The position numbers and the translations under genes are program-made. From NCBI GenBank assembly GCA_013695255.1, contig JACDAV010000021.1, forward strand, positions 1-7,952: a DNA stretch of 7,952 nt. The letters are read 5' to 3'. Under the pieces are notes generated by a model that saw only the letters and a program-made list of their open reading frames with translations, ran no database searches and had not been told where the DNA came from. Source of the DNA: Chloroflexota bacterium. Lineage in GTDB: Bacteria > Chloroflexota > Limnocylindria > Limnocylindrales > CSP1-4. This document shows positions 5,999 to 7,952 of the stretch, piece by piece. Position 1 is the first letter of the stretch, and every line of letters starts with the position of its first letter.

Positions 5999-7952
5999 GT
6001 GATTCGTCCCGCTGCGGGCGAGCCCGGCCGGGACACCGGAGCGCCGACGCGGACCGTCAGGACGCGCGAATCCGCCAGCGCGATCCTCGTCGTCCTCGCG
6101 CTTGGCCTCGTCTTCCGCCTCATTCTGACACAGGCGCTGCCGGGCTCCGGGTTTGAGGTCGATCTGGGGGCCTTTCGGTTCTGGGCCTCCAACCTGGCGG
6201 CGGAAGGCCCGTACGGGTTCTACGAGCGCGATTTCTTCCACGACTACACCCCGGGCTACCTGTACGTCCTGTGGGTGGTGGGGATCGTGGGCCGGATCCT
6301 CGGCGACATCGGCGACCTGATCAAGGTACCGGCCATCCTCGCCGACATCGCGCTCGGCTGGCTAGTCTGGTCGATGGCGCGCGAGCTGGGCGCGGGCCGC
6401 CGCGCGGCGCTCATCGGCGGCGCGCTGATGGTCGCCAACCCGATCACCTGGTTCGACTCGGTCGTGTGGGGCCAGGTCGACGCCGTCGGCGTGGTCTTCC
6501 TGCTGCTGGGGCTGCGCGAGCTGTGGCGCGACCGCCCGGAGCGTGCCGCGATCCTGACCGTGATCGCCGCGATCATCAAGCCACAGCTCGGCATCCTGGT
6601 GCCGCTCGTGGCCGCCGTGACGATCCGTCGGGCGCTGTTCCCGGCCGGTGGCTACGGCGACGAGGCGGCGCCCGGCCACCCTGGTGGGCCGCGGCTCGGG
6701 CGGACGACGCTGGCCTGGGAGCGGCGGGTCCGCGGACCGGTCCGCATCCTGACCACCGCGGGCGCGGGGCTGCTGACCGCGATCGTGGTGGCCGGCGGTT
6801 TCGGGCTCTCGATCGTCGATCTCGCCGAGCAGGTCGGGACCGCGGCCGCGACGTATCCGTACGTGACGGTCAACGCCTACAACCCGTGGGCACTGCTCGA
6901 GCTGGACGGGCAGGGCATCGCCGCCAATGGGCAGTGGATCTGCGACATGGTCATCCCGCCGTCGGAGGACCTGGGCGCCACCTCGTGCGATCGGGCCTGG
7001 CTGTTCGGCGCCATCCCGGCGGTCCTCGTGGGCACCGCGCTGCTGCTGGGCACCGTCATCGCAACGGTTCTGGCGGTGGCCCGGCGACCCGACCGCCGGA
7101 CGATCCTTGTGGGCCTCGCGGTCCTGGCCATCGCGTTCTTCGTCGTGCCGACCCGCGTCCACGAGCGCTATCTCTTCCCGTTCTATGCGGTCGGCGGCAT
7201 CCTCGCCGCCGTCTCGATCCGGTGGCGCGTGGCCTGGCTGGCGCTCTCGATCGCGACCCTGGCCAACATGTACGTCGTCCTGACCACGCTCTACCCGGGC
7301 AATCCCCAGATCTCCGACTGGCTCGGCATCGGGCCGGCCCTGCGCTCGCCGGCGGGCGTTACCCTCGTCGCCGTGGCGCATGGCGTGGGGTTCCTGTGGG
7401 TGGCTGCTCAGCTGCGGGACGGCGCCCTCGGCCGGCTCCGACGAGCGATCCGGGCGTCGGGAGCACGGGTCGGGCCGGGCGCGGACCACCTCACTGCTGG
7501 GACGCCTGACCGGCACGGCACGCCCCCGGACGGCCTGGCTGCCGACGGTCACGCCCCGGAGGGCCTGGCGGCCGCCGCCCACGCCCCCGACGGCCCGGCG
7601 GCGGAGAGCCCGGCTCGGGAGAGCGCCGCATCGATCCAGGAGAGCTCGCAAGAGGAGCCAGGTCCGACCGCCGAGCCGCCGCGTCCCCGGTACCGCCTGC
7701 ACAGCTGGCGCCCGCGCCCCGGCTTCGGCGCGACCCGCCTGGGCCCGTGGCTGCGCGGCCGCCTCCTCGATCGACCGATCAGGCCGGACCGGACGGCCGT
7801 GCTCCGGCACGAGCGCAGCGGCCGGCTCGACCGCCTCGATCTGTGGCTCGTCGTCGTCCTCGTGCTGGCGGCCCTCACGCTCCGGATGTGGCGACTGGCC
7901 GAGCCGTACCGGATGCATTTCGACGAGGTCTACCACGCCCGCACGGCGACGG
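5999..7952 (+). CDS. GT-C glycosyltransferase with a second, PMT-like GT-C module (3' end outside the window)
   Basis: The frame is open from GTG 5999 to the right edge, giving 651 visible residues. Module 1 (about 25-475) is a multi-pass GT-C enzyme. It has a first helix at 26-47 and the outer-loop acidic motif GFEVDLGAFRFWA (51-63). FFHDYTPGYLYVLW (79-92) follows, then NPITWFDSVVWGQVDA (147-162), AAIIKPQLG, and VPTRVHERYLFPFY (383-396). These are typical of bacterial mannosyltransferase-like GT-C proteins that use polyprenyl-phosphate sugars. Residues about 475-614 form a hydrophilic Ala/Pro/Glu/Arg-rich linker with three 10-residue repeats. Module 2 begins with a helix at about 615-630 and RLAEPYRMHFDEVYHARTAT (632-651); the Phe-Asp-Glu (641-643) matches the catalytic first loop of PMT/ArnT (GT39-type) enzymes. 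No stop occurs between the modules, so this looks like one polypeptide with two glycosyltransferase units. It is divergent from the glycosylation operon and may share lipid-linked substrates with it. The sugar is unknown, and the end of module 2 is not visible. Confidence 0.87.
   Translation, partial: MIRPAAGEPGRDTGAPTRTVRTRESASAILVVLALGLVFRLILTQALPGSGFEVDLGAFRFWASNLAAEGPYGFYERDFFHDYTPGYLYVLWVVGIVGRILGDIGDLIKVPAILADIALGWLVWSMARELGAGRRAALIGGALMVANPITWFDSVVWGQVDAVGVVFLLLGLRELWRDRPERAAILTVIAAIIKPQLGILVPLVAAVTIRRALFPAGGYGDEAAPGHPGGPRLGRTTLAWERRVRGPVRILTTAGAGLLTAIVVAGGFGLSIVDLAEQVGTAAATYPYVTVNAYNPWALLELDGQGIAANGQWICDMVIPPSEDLGATSCDRAWLFGAIPAVLVGTALLLGTVIATVLAVARRPDRRTILVGLAVLAIAFFVVPTRVHERYLFPFYAVGGILAAVSIRWRVAWLALSIATLANMYVVLTTLYPGNPQISDWLGIGPALRSPAGVTLVAVAHGVGFLWVAAQLRDGALGRLRRAIRASGARVGPGADHLTAGTPDRHGTPPDGLAADGHAPEGLAAAAHAPDGPAAESPARESAASIQESSQEEPGPTAEPPRPRYRLHSWRPRPGFGATRLGPWLRGRLLDRPIRPDRTAVLRHERSGRLDRLDLWLVVVLVLAALTLRMWRLAEPYRMHFDEVYHARTAT
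7520..7609 (+). repeat. Three imperfect 30-base tandem repeats in the inter-module linker
   Basis: Three units of 30 bases (7520-7549, 7550-7579, 7580-7609) encode TPPDGLAADG, HAPEGLAAAA and HAPDGPAAES. The units differ at several positions but keep the reading frame and the pattern P-D/E-G-L/P-A-A. They lie in the linker between the two GT-C modules and probably arose by in-frame duplication of a flexible segment. Confidence 0.7.

Noticed and set aside
4399..6156. Long plus-strand open frame (585 residues) opposite the GT-C genes
   Set aside because: Its product is Gln/Asp/Glu/Arg/Gly-rich without helices or motifs, the usual antisense image of a GC-rich membrane protein gene. The minus strand here has clear helices and GT-C layout.
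5968..6192. N-terminal extension of the first operon gene to the ATG at 6192
   Set aside because: The extra 75 residues lack hydrophobic structure and are antisense to the first helix and catalytic loop of the divergent GT-C gene.
6271..7509. Plus-strand open frame (412 residues) overlapping the right-edge gene in another frame
   Set aside because: It is dominated by Arg, Gly, Pro and Ala, typical of a shifted frame in GC-rich DNA. The frame starting at 5999 encodes the recognisable protein.
6362..7936. Long minus-strand open frame (524 residues) under the right-edge gene
   Set aside because: It is rich in Arg, Gln, Asp and His with no recognisable domain, and is antisense to a frame with strong GT-C motifs (GFEVDLG, WFDSVVWGQVDA, HERYLFP).
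1..7952. Defence system, CRISPR array, prophage, insertion sequence, tRNA or riboswitch
   Set aside because: No direct-repeat arrays, transposase motifs, terminal inverted repeats, cloverleaf folds or defence-protein motifs were seen. All long segments are explained by the listed genes.

Overview
This window is very GC-rich with strong G/C preference at third codon positions. It carries four complete genes, one gene open at the right edge and one whose true start may lie left of base 1. There are no RNA genes, insertion sequences, CRISPR arrays or phage genes. The composition, an apparently leaderless gene start and the set of GT-C membrane glycosyltransferases fit a high-GC Chloroflexota (Limnocylindria/Ellin6529-like) or actinobacterial genome. 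That assignment is an inference from style, not from a marker gene.

Layout. (1) Bases 1-1482 (+): a single-pass membrane protein with an exoplasmic beta-propeller-like domain and a Ser/Ala/Pro-rich tail, function unknown. (2) Bases 1537-2091 (+): a bifunctional-nuclease (BFN/DUF151) family protein, preceded by a -10 element so close to its ATG that the mRNA is probably leaderless. (3) A minus-strand operon, read from about 5967 down to 2088: a GT-C-type multi-pass membrane protein, then a DUF2723/TMEM260-like GT-C protein, then a cytoplasmic GT2 glycosyltransferase of the polyprenyl-phosphate sugar synthase type. The three are joined by 4-base stop/start overlaps. The GT2 gene and the BFN gene converge and share a CTAG at their stops. 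(4) From 5999 to the right edge (+), divergent from the operon: a large open frame with one complete GT-C glycosyltransferase module, a long Ala/Pro/Glu-rich linker with a 10-residue repeat, and the beginning of a second GT-C module with a PMT-type Phe-Asp-Glu motif.

Working together (inference): the GT2 enzyme would charge a polyprenyl phosphate with a hexose on the cytoplasmic face. The GT-C enzymes would use that lipid-linked sugar on the outer face to glycosylate proteins or a surface glycan. Two families linked to protein O-mannosylation (DUF2723/TMEM260-like and PMT-like) sit next to each other. The most notable items are the apparent double GT-C fusion at the right edge, the coupled glycosylation operon and the leaderless BFN gene.
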